From positions 310,001 through 374,000 of the forward strand of contig OY970283.1 in assembly GCA_963715995.1 (NCBI GenBank): a stretch of DNA of 64,000 nt, written 5' to 3'. A program made the translations under genes and the position numbers. The notes beneath the pieces are model-generated. The model was given only the letters and a program-made list of their open reading frames with translations, ran no database searches and was not told the origin of the DNA. This stretch comes from DATBDN01 sp963715995. GTDB taxonomy: Bacteria; Actinomycetota; Thermoleophilia; Solirubrobacterales; Thermoleophilaceae. Each line of letters starts with the position of its first letter. The stretch's first letter is position 1. Below, piece after piece: positions 23,076 to 30,992 of this stretch.

Positions 23076-24036
23076 TGTCGCGGCCGGTCGGCCGCAGGTC
23101 TTCGTCCAGCTCCAGCTGCCAGTACCAGCGCGAGAACGTGTGCCCGTGGCGGAACTCGCCCACATGTGGCTCGACGCTCTCGCCCCGCGCCATCTTCACG
23201 ATCAGCTCGGGGTAGGTGCGGCCCTCGAGTGCCGCGTACATCGGGCCCGGGAATGCCCCGCCGAAGCGCGTGTTCACGTCGGTGATCCCCAGGCCGATCT
23301 CCTCGTCGCGGAACGCCTGCACCGTGCACGGGCCACGCACGCCGAGCGCCTCGACCACGCTGCGACCCAGCTCGATCAGCTCCTCGTCGTGGATGACCAT
23401 GCCCTTGATCGACTCGCCGCCGCGTGACTCGATCATCGTCCGCGGGATGGCATTCAGGCAGCGGCCGTCCAGATCAGAGAGCAGGTCAATTGAAAACTCG
23501 GGCCCCTGCATGAGGCGCTGCACCATGACAGGCTCCTTGACATACCTGATGAAGAACTCCATCTCCTCACGATCGGCGGCGGGATGGATCGAGCGGGCGC
23601 CCGAGCCCTGGCGCGGCTTCACCATCACGGGGTAGGACGCCGGCTGCTCGGGCGGCAGCACCGTGGGCGGTGACGGCAGGCCGTGGCGCAGCAGCAACTC
23701 GTGCGCTGCGTACTTGTCGAAGGTGTCGCGCGCGATCGCTGCGTCGGGCACGAAGGCGGGCAGCTCCGGCCGCGCACTCGCAAGCACCTCCAGGTCCAGG
23801 TCCGTCAGCGGCACGACCGCGCCGACGTCGTGCTCGCGGCAGAGCTCGAGCAGGAACGGCACGTAGTCCGGGTCGTCGATGCGCGGCGGCGCAACGCGCA
23901 GATCGGCGGCGTACTGCGCGGGAGCCAGCGGGCTCGGGTCGGCGGCGATCGTGAACGCGTGCTGGGCGAACGCGCTGACGATGTCGTAGCGCTTGCCCAC
24001 ACCGGTCAGGAGCACTGCTACGCCGGTCCTTGCCAA
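23044..24036 (-). CDS. ATP-grasp ligase (carbamoyl-phosphate-synthase-like)
   Basis: 330 residues if TTG 24036 is used; GTG 24015 would remove 7 residues and the overlap with the upstream stop codon, and gives a compact start directly at LLTGVGKRYD. The N-terminal pre-ATP-grasp domain (1-100) is Rossmann-like. ATP-grasp core: DKYAAHELLLRHGLPSPPTV, YPVMVKPRQGSGARSI, VMVQRLMQGPEFSIDLLSD, and the metal-binding segment ITDVNTRFGGAFPGPMYA. Such ligases join an acid and an amine or thiol through an acyl phosphate. Being the last gene of a polysaccharide region, it may modify a sugar or peptide of the cell surface; that is inference. Overlaps the sugar transferase stop. Confidence 0.85.
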   Translation of the reverse strand: MARTGVAVLLTGVGKRYDIVSAFAQHAFTIAADPSPLAPAQYAADLRVAPPRIDDPDYVPFLLELCREHDVGAVVPLTDLDLEVLASARPELPAFVPDAAIARDTFDKYAAHELLLRHGLPSPPTVLPPEQPASYPVMVKPRQGSGARSIHPAADREEMEFFIRYVKEPVMVQRLMQGPEFSIDLLSDLDGRCLNAIPRTMIESRGGESIKGMVIHDEELIELGRSVVEALGVRGPCTVQAFRDEEIGLGITDVNTRFGGAFPGPMYAALEGRTYPELIVKMARGESVEPHVGEFRHGHTFSRWYWQLELDEDLRPTGRDITADGPRPPH

Positions 24037-24608
24037 CCGCCCGTCTCTCCCTTGTAGAGGCCGTGTCCGGTCACGAGCATGCGTGCCGTCATGGCCAGGA
24101 TCTTGATGTCCAGGCGCAGCGAGCGGTGGTCCACGTACCAGACGTCGAGCTCGATCCGCTCGCTCCAGGGCAGAGCGGCGCGCCCGTTCACCTGCGCCCA
24201 GCCGGTGATGCCGGGCTTGACCTCGAGCCGCCGGCGCTGGCGCTCGGTGTACTGCTCGACCTGCGCCGGGATCGTCGGGCGCGGGCCAACGATCGCGAGC
24301 TCGCCGCGCAGCACGTTCACCAGGTTGGGCAGCTCGTCGAGCGAGAAGCGCCGCAGCAGCGCGCCGATGCGCGTGATGCGCGGATCGCCCTCGTTCACCG
24401 CGAGCCCGGCTCCGATGTGCTCGGCCCCGGTGACCATCGTGCGGAGCTTGTAGAGCTCGAACGGGCGCCCGTCCTTGCCGATGCGCCGCTGGGTGTAGAT
24501 GGGCGAGCCCGCGGACTCGAGCCGGATCGCCACCAGCGCCGCGAGCAGCAGCGGCGAGCTGAGCACGAGCAGCGCCCCTGCGATGAGCATGTCGAGCAGC
24601 CGGCTCAG
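24018..24608 (-). CDS. Sugar-phosphate transferase (undecaprenyl-phosphate, PglC/WbaP type)
   Basis: About 196 residues. Initiates a surface glycan by moving a sugar phosphate from a nucleotide sugar to undecaprenyl phosphate. One N-terminal reentrant helix (LLDMLIAGALLVLSSPLLLA), then the catalytic core: YTQRRIGKDGRPFELYKLRT, the acidic pair in RFSLDELPNLVNVLRGE, MAIVGPRP-like segment AIVGPRPTIPAQ, and KPGITGWAQVNGR. The conserved SRLLD before the helix is only included if translation begins at CTG 24608, which sits in a CTGA overlap with the upstream glycosyltransferase stop; the first ATG is 24590. I favour CTG. It needs a polymer partner, and an O-antigen-ligase-like gene lies 7 kb away. 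Confidence 0.9.
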   Translation of the reverse strand: MSRLLDMLIAGALLVLSSPLLLAALVAIRLESAGSPIYTQRRIGKDGRPFELYKLRTMVTGAEHIGAGLAVNEGDPRITRIGALLRRFSLDELPNLVNVLRGELAIVGPRPTIPAQVEQYTERQRRRLEVKPGITGWAQVNGRAALPWSERIELDVWYVDHRSLRLDIKILAMTARMLVTGHGLYKGETGGWQGPA

Positions 24609-25717
24609 CGGGTGCCCTCCGCCTGCTCCCAGCCCGCCGGCGTCCCCGTGCGCAGCCAGTCGAAGAACGCGATGCCGATCGCCGCAGTCATCGCCACGTA
24701 ATAGCGCGCGATCCGCAGCGGGCCTGCCGGGAACAGTGCCCCGAGCAGCACCAGGCACTGTGCCGCGAACGTGGCGATGTAGACCACGCCGTCGCCCAGC
24801 AGCGCGATGTTCGCGGCGAACGCGACCACGTGGAGAAGCGGCGTGAGGTAGCGCAGCGCGCGGTGCGAATAGACCTCGAGCGCGTAGAGCGGCGGGTAGC
24901 CGCGCGGGACCAGCAGCCCGCCGCGCAGCAGGATCGGCCACATGTGGCTCTGCATGCGGCGCTTGCGCCGGAACTCGCCCTCGATCGAGGGGACCATCTT
25001 CTCCTCGGCGCGTGCGCCTGGTGCGTAGACCGGCTTCCAGCCGCGCTTGACCATGTTGAACGGGAACGAGAGGTCGTGACCCATCCGCGGGTCGACCTCG
25101 ATGTAGGCCTCCTTGCGCACCGCGTAGATGGCGCCGTTGCCGCCGGTCACGCCGGCCAGGCGCGACTCCATCGCGCGGATCCACATCTCGTAGCGCCAGT
25201 AGAGGCCCTCCTGGTTGTCGCCCGCGTCGTTCGTGAAGCGCACCTGGCCACAGACGTAGCCCACCTTCGGGTCCTCGAACGGCGCGACGAGCTGCTGGAG
25301 GGCGTCCGGCTCCCAGAACGAGTTGGCGTCGGAGAAGGCCACGATCTGACCGCTCGCCCGCTCGACCGCCGCATCCTGAGCCCGGACCTTGCCGCCGCGC
25401 GGGAGGTCGAGGACCACGTCGGCGCCGGCCGCGCGTGCCACGGTGTCGTCGGTCGAGCCGTCGGAGGCGACGATGACCTCGAGCTCCGCATAGTCGAGCG
25501 AGCGAGCGTTGGCGACCTTGCGCTCGACGACAGCGCCCTCGTTGTAGGCGGCGACGACAAGGGTGACTGCGCGGTTGCCGCGAGAGGGCAAAGTGCTCAG
25601 AGCACCTTTGCGGCTTCGCGTCAGCAGCGCCAGCAGCAGGGGGTAGCCCACGTGCGTGTACACGAGCAGGCCTGCGCAGGTCCAGAAGAGCGCCGCGAGC
25701 ACTTGCGCGATGATCAC
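24605..25717 (-). CDS. Membrane glycosyltransferase family 2
   Basis: 370 residues from GTG 25717; upstream codons are not protein-like. One N-terminal helix (AQVLAALFWTCAGLLVY), a GT-A domain (about 45-260) with VTLVVAAYNEGAVVERKV, the sugar-nucleotide segment EVIVASDGSTDDTVA, the metal site FSDANSFW (D-x-N variant of DxD), GGNGAIYAVRKEAY and MGHDLSFPFNMVKRG, then RRKRRMQSHMW, the Q-x-x-R-W-like segment of processive enzymes. Three to four C-terminal helices follow. It resembles EpsH/BcsA-like polymerising or transferring synthases. The start codon is only 5 bp from the divergent GNAT start. Confidence 0.9.
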   Translation of the reverse strand: MIIAQVLAALFWTCAGLLVYTHVGYPLLLALLTRSRKGALSTLPSRGNRAVTLVVAAYNEGAVVERKVANARSLDYAELEVIVASDGSTDDTVARAAGADVVLDLPRGGKVRAQDAAVERASGQIVAFSDANSFWEPDALQQLVAPFEDPKVGYVCGQVRFTNDAGDNQEGLYWRYEMWIRAMESRLAGVTGGNGAIYAVRKEAYIEVDPRMGHDLSFPFNMVKRGWKPVYAPGARAEEKMVPSIEGEFRRKRRMQSHMWPILLRGGLLVPRGYPPLYALEVYSHRALRYLTPLLHVVAFAANIALLGDGVVYIATFAAQCLVLLGALFPAGPLRIARYYVAMTAAIGIAFFDWLRTGTPAGWEQAEGTR

Positions 25718-25722
25718 AGACC

Positions 25723-26277
25723 GTGGCGCGGCTCCCGACTCCCGACCCCGGCCCGACCGACGGCGTGGTGCTGCTGCGCGACTGGCGGGAGGGCGACGTG
25801 GCGCAGCTGGTCGAGGCCTGCAAGGACCCCGAGATCCCGAAGTGGACCGCCGCTCCCGACCCTTACACCACGGCCGACGCCGAGGCATGGGTGCGCGGCG
25901 ACCCGCTGCCGGTCGAGCCCTGGGGCGACCGCGTGTCGTTCTGTGTTGCCGATGCGACCGATCCGGTCGTGCTGCTCGGGTCGATGAGCATCATGCGGAT
26001 CGAGCGTGGCTACGGCGGAGAGATCGGCTACTGGACCGCGCCGTGGGCCCGCGGCCGCGGCGTGACGACACGGGCTGTGCGGACGCTCGCATCGTGGGCG
26101 TGCGAGGCGTTCGGCCTGCGCCGCATCGAGCTCGTGATCGCCGTTGAGAACGAGGCCTCGAACCGCGTGGCGGAGCTGGCCGGCTTCACCCGCGAGGGAA
26201 CGCTGCGCGACTACCGCCAGGCGAAGGGCGTCTGGCGCGACCACCACGTCTGGTCGCTCCTGCGCGGCGAGCTCTAG
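25723..26277 (+). CDS. GNAT-family N-acetyltransferase (RimJ-like)
   Basis: 184 residues from GTG 25723. GNAT fold of the RimI/RimJ type: DGVVLLRDWREGDVAQLVEA, GEIGYWTAPWARGRGVTTRAV with the acetyl-CoA pyrophosphate-binding motif R-x-x-G-x-(G/T), LRRIELVIAVENEASNRVAE and AGFTREGTLRDYRQAKG. It may modify a protein N-terminus, an antibiotic or a sugar amine. GTG 25765 would still retain the whole domain and would free the 5-bp divergent gap. It is convergent with the M20 peptidase: both stop inside CTAG (26274-26277). Confidence 0.88.
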   Translation: MARLPTPDPGPTDGVVLLRDWREGDVAQLVEACKDPEIPKWTAAPDPYTTADAEAWVRGDPLPVEPWGDRVSFCVADATDPVVLLGSMSIMRIERGYGGEIGYWTAPWARGRGVTTRAVRTLASWACEAFGLRRIELVIAVENEASNRVAELAGFTREGTLRDYRQAKGVWRDHHVWSLLRGEL

Positions 26278-27536
26278 CTCAGCTTCCCGAACTCAGTCAG
26301 CAGCTCGCGCGACGTCTTCTCGTTGAGCTCGATCGACTCGAGCCGGTATGACTCGTTCGGCGCGTGGATCGCGTCCTCGGGCAGGGCGAAGCCGCTCACG
26401 ATCGTCTGGATGCCGCGCTCCGCGAAGGCGGCCAGAATCGGGATCGTCCCTCCGGAGCGGATCAGCGCGGGTGCCGTGCCGGTGGCGCGCTCGAAGGCCA
26501 CTCGCGCGAGCCGCAGCGGCTCCGACTCCGGGTCGAACTCCGCCGGCTCCGCGACGTGGCCGGCGATCTCGACCTCGGTCCCCGCCGGTGCGGCCTCGCG
26601 CAGCAGCCGCTCGAGCACGGGTGCGAGCTCAGCGCTGTTCTGGCCCGGCGCCGTGCGCAGGCTGACGTTGGCCTTCGCCGCGGCCGGGATGATCGTGCGC
26701 AGTTCGTCGGTGGCTCCGGCGATGACGCCGTTCACCTCGATGTCCGCCTGCGCGCCGGTGCGCTCGTGAAACTCCGGGCTCGGCGGTACGTCCTTCCACG
26801 ACGCTCGCTCGGCATCCGGGACCGGCGAGGTGCCCGCCCGCAGCTCCTCGCGCAGCTGCTCGCCCGGGGCCGGAACTACCGCGCGCAGCATCTGGCCGAG
26901 CGCGTGGATCGCGTTGGGGGCCATGCCGCCATAGAGGCCCGAGTGCAGGTCGCCATCGGCCACCCGCACGTGGATGGTGAGCCCGATCAGGCCGCGGCAG
27001 GCGGTCGTGATCGCGGGCAGGTCCTCCGACGCCATGCCCGAGTCGAAGACGATCGCCGCGGCAGCTCCGCGCTCGTCGGCTGCGATCCAGTCCATGACCA
27101 GCTCGCTGCCGGCCTCCTCCTCGCCCTCGATCAGCACGCGCACGTTCACGGGCAGCTCGCTCGCCGCATGCAGCTCGCAGGCCGCGTGCAGCAGCGGCAG
27201 GAAGTTGCCCTTGTCGTCGGAGGACCCGCGTGCATAGAGGCGGCCGTCGCGCACGGTCGGCTCGAAGGGCTCGGACAGCCACTCGCCGGGCGGCCCGATG
27301 TCCTGGACGTCGTAGTGGCCGTAGACGATCACGTCGGGCGCGTCGTCGCGATTGGCGCGCAGCTCGCCGTAGACGATCGGGTTGTGCTCCCCGATCAGCT
27401 CGGCCTCCCCGCCGGCGCGCAGCACGCGGTCGCGCACCCACTCGGCAGCCTGCATCAGCCCCTCCGGGTTCAGGCGGCCCGCCGACACCGACGGGATCCG
27501 CAGCAGTTCGTTCAGGTCGTCAAGCAGCGTGGCCAT
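26274..27536 (-). CDS. M20-family metallopeptidase (dipeptidase-like)
   Basis: 420 residues from ATG 27536 (GTG 27548 also in frame). Catalytic zinc site: YGHYDVQDIGPPGEW with His and Asp, GRLYARGSSDDKGN with the bridging Asp, LIEGEEEAGSE with the catalytic and ligand Glu pair, VFDSGMASED with the next ligand, and the C-terminal HAPNESYRLE with the last His. The inserted dimerisation domain (about 185-300) is normal. The family cleaves di- and tripeptides, including peptidoglycan-derived ones, and N-acyl amino acids. It begins inside the 3' end of the glycosyltransferase gene (17 nt overlap). Confidence 0.93.
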   Translation of the reverse strand: MATLLDDLNELLRIPSVSAGRLNPEGLMQAAEWVRDRVLRAGGEAELIGEHNPIVYGELRANRDDAPDVIVYGHYDVQDIGPPGEWLSEPFEPTVRDGRLYARGSSDDKGNFLPLLHAACELHAASELPVNVRVLIEGEEEAGSELVMDWIAADERGAAAAIVFDSGMASEDLPAITTACRGLIGLTIHVRVADGDLHSGLYGGMAPNAIHALGQMLRAVVPAPGEQLREELRAGTSPVPDAERASWKDVPPSPEFHERTGAQADIEVNGVIAGATDELRTIIPAAAKANVSLRTAPGQNSAELAPVLERLLREAAPAGTEVEIAGHVAEPAEFDPESEPLRLARVAFERATGTAPALIRSGGTIPILAAFAERGIQTIVSGFALPEDAIHAPNESYRLESIELNEKTSRELLTEFGKLS

Positions 27537-28641
27537 CGAGCAGGTCACGGTAGAGCGTCATCGTCTGCTGCGCGATCGAGTCCCACGAGTAGCGCCCGGC
27601 TGCCGCCCCAGCCGCCGCCGCAGCCAGCCGGCGACTGGCCTCCGGGTCGTCGAGCAGCTGCTGGATGGCCGCCGCCAGCGCACGCGGGGCACCGGGCGGC
27701 ACGGCGTGCGCCGCGCCCTCGGCGGCGATCTCCGCGAAGCCGCCGACCGAGCTGACAACAATCGGCTTGCCAAACGCAAGCGCTGTGTAGAGGACGCCCG
27801 ACTGGTCGATCTCGCGGTAGGGCAGCGCCACGATGTCGGCGCGGCGGAAGTAGGCCGGGATCTCGGCGTCGTCCACGAAACGCGGCACGAAGCGCACGCG
27901 GCCGCGGATCTCGGAGGCGAGCGTGCGCAGCGGCTCGAGCGGCATCCGCGGCATGCCGACCACCCACAGCTCCGCGCCCTCCACCTCGTGGAAGGCGTCG
28001 ATCAGCGTCTCGATGCCCTTGTACGGGCGCAGCAGGCCGAAGAAGAGCACCACCGGGCCCTCCACCGCGGCAAGCTCCGCCGGCAGCGGGCGCTCCTCGG
28101 GCAGGTGCGTGAGGTAGTCGAACGCGCCGTGCGGGATGACGTGCACGCGCTCGGGGTCGAGGCCGAGCTCGTCGGTGAGACGCTCGGCGCCGTGCTGCGA
28201 GTGCACGACCACCGCGTCCATCTTCTCGAGCAGCCGGCGCGTGGCCCCGATCTGGCCCGGCCGCGGCTCGCGCGGCAGGATGTCGTGGGCGGTCAGGATG
28301 CGCGGGCGCTTGGGCGGCAGCAGGTAGGCATCCACCGGCTGCACGGTGAGCCACTGCCAGTGGACCACGTCCGCCGCCCGCGCGTGACGGCGGTAGCGGA
28401 GCATGTCCGGCACGTGCTCGGCGAGCTTCGTGGCGAAGCGCCCGCGGCCGGCCGCGCCCAGGCGCCCGGCCCGTCGGTAGAACAGCTCGCTGACGCGGTA
28501 GCCGTCCGCCGCCGGCACCTCGCCGTAGGCGAAGCGGCTCGTGACCAGCTCCACCTCCGCGCCCGCGCGCGCCAGCGCTGCGCTCAGCGCGCGGTCGTAG
28601 GGCGGCGTGTAGGCCGAGGGGTCGACTACCTGAACGCGCAC
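27520..28641 (-). CDS. Glycosyltransferase family 4 (GT-B fold)
   Basis: 373 residues from GTG 28641, chosen because VRVQVVDPSAYTPPYD is the first strand of the N-terminal Rossmann domain. Features: DVVHWQWLTVQPVD, LTAHDILPRE, DAVVVHSQHGAERL, VIPHGAFDYLT in the linker, VVLFFGLLRPYKGIETLIDA starting the second Rossmann domain, and the donor-binding E-x7-E motif region ALPYREIDQSGVLYTALAFG with PIVVSSVGGFAE. A retaining sugar transferase. It is divergent from the next GT2 gene (19 bp between starts) and overlaps the M20 gene on its 3' side. Confidence 0.92.
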   Translation of the reverse strand: MRVQVVDPSAYTPPYDRALSAALARAGAEVELVTSRFAYGEVPAADGYRVSELFYRRAGRLGAAGRGRFATKLAEHVPDMLRYRRHARAADVVHWQWLTVQPVDAYLLPPKRPRILTAHDILPREPRPGQIGATRRLLEKMDAVVVHSQHGAERLTDELGLDPERVHVIPHGAFDYLTHLPEERPLPAELAAVEGPVVLFFGLLRPYKGIETLIDAFHEVEGAELWVVGMPRMPLEPLRTLASEIRGRVRFVPRFVDDAEIPAYFRRADIVALPYREIDQSGVLYTALAFGKPIVVSSVGGFAEIAAEGAAHAVPPGAPRALAAAIQQLLDDPEASRRLAAAAAGAAAGRYSWDSIAQQTMTLYRDLLDGHAA

Positions 28642-28660
28642 CCGTGCATGATTGCGGGCC

Positions 28661-29587
28661 GTGGAGCTGTCCTTCTGTGTCGTCAACACGAACGGCGGGC
28701 CGCTGCTGGCCCGCTGCCTCGACGCGATCGAGCGGACCACCCCTGCGAATTGCGAATCCGAGCTGCTGGTGCTGGACAACGCATCCGACGACGGCTCGGC
28801 CGCGGCCGCGCGCGAGCGCCCCGGCGTGCGCCTGATCCAGCTCGAGCGCCGGACCGGCAAGGCGGCCAACGACTCGACGCTGCTCCAGGCCGCCCGTGGG
28901 CGCTTCTGCCTGCTGCTGAACGAGGACGCGGAGCTGTGCGACGGGGCGCCCCAGGCGCTGCTGGACGCGCTGCGCTCCGACCCGCAGGCTGCCTGCGCGG
29001 GCGCCCAGCTGCTGGACCCCGAAGGCCGCCCCCAGCCCTGCGCCTGGCGGTTGCCGACGGTCGCCACCGCGCTGGCCGGCGCCGTGTTCCTGCACCGGAT
29101 CGCTACGGTCCAGAGCGGCGGGAATGCCGTGCGGGAAGTCGGCTGGATGCAGTCGAGCGCGCTGGCGGTCCGCCGTGAGGCGGCCGCCCAGGTGGGCTGG
29201 CTCGACCCGGAGTTCTTCGTGTATTCAGACGAAACCGACTTCCAGAAGCGGCTTCACGATGCCGGCTGGCGCGTGCTCTACGTGCCACAGGCCCGTGCTG
29301 TGCACCACGAGCAGCTGGCCAGCGACTCCGCCGCGGCCGCGCGCCGGATCACGGAGTTCCACCGCGGCCGCGACCGCTACATGCGCAAGCACCACTCGCC
29401 CGCCGCGGCCATGCTCGTACGCGTTCTGACCGCCTGGGCGTACGGCCTGCGCGCCGCCGCGGCGCTGGTGCTGCCCGGCCGTGATGCGCGGCGCATGTGG
29501 CTGCACGCGTCACGCGCACTCCTGCCATGGCGCGGCGAGGGACTGCGGGAGGCCGCCGAGCGCTTCAACGCGGCACGGGCCGCGTGA
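28661..29587 (+). CDS. Glycosyltransferase family 2 (rhamnosyltransferase-like)
   Basis: 308 residues from GTG 28661, which begins directly at the first strand MELSFCVVNTNGGPLL (TTG 28652 adds three residues). Donor site motifs: LLVLDNASDDGS, and FCLLLNEDAELC as the DxD equivalent; WMQSSALAVRREAAAQVGW and DPEFFVYSDETDFQKRLHDA are typical of WcaA/rhamnosyltransferase enzymes. Then an AVHHEQL segment and a C-terminal hydrophobic part (about 240-275). It is followed by the beta-propeller gene, whose GTG start overlaps the stop of this gene (GTGA). Confidence 0.9.
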   Translation: MELSFCVVNTNGGPLLARCLDAIERTTPANCESELLVLDNASDDGSAAAARERPGVRLIQLERRTGKAANDSTLLQAARGRFCLLLNEDAELCDGAPQALLDALRSDPQAACAGAQLLDPEGRPQPCAWRLPTVATALAGAVFLHRIATVQSGGNAVREVGWMQSSALAVRREAAAQVGWLDPEFFVYSDETDFQKRLHDAGWRVLYVPQARAVHHEQLASDSAAAARRITEFHRGRDRYMRKHHSPAAAMLVRVLTAWAYGLRAAAALVLPGRDARRMWLHASRALLPWRGEGLREAAERFNAARAA

Positions 29588-30992
29588 GCCCCGTCCTGAC
29601 ACCCGGAGGGCGCCGTCGCAGGCGCTGGCCGTGGGCGCTGGCCGTCCTCGTGGTGCTCGCGGGCGCCGGCGTGGCCGTCTACCTGCTCTTCATCAAGGCC
29701 CCCGGCGACATCTCGCATCCCAACGTCGAGTTTCAGGCGCCAAAGCAGACGAAGGCCCCGCCGCCCACGCCCGCGCACAAAAAAAAGGACACGGGCTACG
29801 ACTGGCCGCTCTACGGCTTCGACCTCGGGCGCACGCGCTACCTGCCGGGCGTGGGCCTGAACCCGCCGCTCGTGCGGGCGTGGACGCGCCCCGGCAGCAA
29901 GCTGATCGAGTTCCAGCCGGTGCTGATGAGCGGCCGCCTCTACTACCAGAAGAACAACGGCGAGCTCTACTCGGTCACGGCCGCGACCGGCCGGGTGCGC
30001 TGGCGCCGCCGCATCGGCGGCCTGTCGGCCTCGGCGCCGGCGGCGGCCGGCGGCAAGGTCTATGCGGTCGTGAACAAGGGCGGCTATGGCGGCATCGCAG
30101 GATCGGGCCGGCGAAGGTCGTCGCGATCAACGGCCGCACGGGCCACGTCGAGTGGACGCGGCAGCTGGCATCCGCGTCCGAGTCCTCCCCGCTGGCGCAC
30201 GCGGGCCGGCTCTACGTCGGCTCGCAGGACGGCACGGTGTACTCCCTGCTCGCCAAGGGCGGGCGCATCGTCTGGCGCTACCGCGCAGGCGGCGCGGTGA
30301 AGGCAGCCCCGGCGTTCTCCCAGAACCGCATCTTCGTGGTGTCCTACGGCGGCAGCGTGACCGCGCTGCGCGCGAAGAGCGGCAGCGTGATCTGGCGTGC
30401 CGGGACCAGCGGCCGCTCGTTCGGTCGCGCGGGCAACTTCTACGGCACCCCCGCGGTCGCCTTCGGGCGCCTGTACGCGGGCAACACCGACGGTCGCGTC
30501 TACTCGTTCGCCGCCAGCAGCGGACGGCTTGCGTGGGCCCACAGCACGGGCTCGTACGTGTATGCCGCCCCCGCCGTGGCCGATGTGCCCGGGATGAAGC
30601 CCGCGGTGTTCATCGGCTCCTATACCGGTCAGTTCATGGCGCTTGACGCCCGCTCGGGCTCCACGATCTGGAGCAAGGGCGGCAACGGCAAGATCTCCGG
30701 TGCGGCCAGCGTGATCGGTCGCGTCGTCTACTTCTCGTCGCTGTCGGGGCGGCGCACGTACGGGCTCAGCGCGAAGACCGGCAGGACGCTGTGGTCCTTC
30801 GGGCGCGGCGCGTTCAACCCGGCCATCTCAGATGGCAAGCGGATTTACATCACGGGCTACAGCAGCGAGTACGCGTTCACGACTCGGTCGCAGCTGCGGC
30901 GGGACCGGCTGGCCGAGCGGAAGCTGCGCGATCACCGGGCGAAGGCCGCGAAGAAGAAGACGAAGAAGAAGAAGAAGCGGAAGAAGCACTGA
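29584..30992 (+). CDS. Membrane-anchored PQQ-like beta-propeller protein, interrupted by a frameshift
   Basis: Starts at GTG 29584 in a GTGA junction. N-terminal arginine cluster, one helix (PWALAVLVVLAGAGVAVYLLF), a Pro/Lys linker, then propeller blades (NNGELYSVTAATGRVRWRR; KVYAVVNKGG; and, in another frame, DGTVYSLLAKGGRIVWRYR, DGRVYSFAASSGRLAWAH, SGSTIWSKGG). The blades read in one frame up to about 30091 and in the frame one base back from about 30104, with no break in repeat spacing, so one base is missing near 30100 (in GCAGGATCGGG). Intact length would be about 469 residues. The C-terminus is a Lys-rich tail (30945-30987) antisense to the next gene. An A8 run at 29779-29786 is out of keeping with local GC. 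I treat this as one broken gene or a sequence error. Confidence 0.8.

Noticed and set aside
19941..23165. A 1074-codon open frame on the minus strand across the hydrolase, DUF3105 and amidase genes
   Set aside because: At about 70% GC, antisense frames stay open for kilobases. Its product is Arg/Ala/His-rich with no family motif, whereas the plus-strand genes in the same bases show clear domains.
29481..30100. Single uninterrupted frame for the propeller gene using the frame open from 29481
   Set aside because: That frame is open all the way to 30992 but its first part is Arg/Ala-rich without the anchor helix or propeller blades, which are in the other frame up to about 30091.
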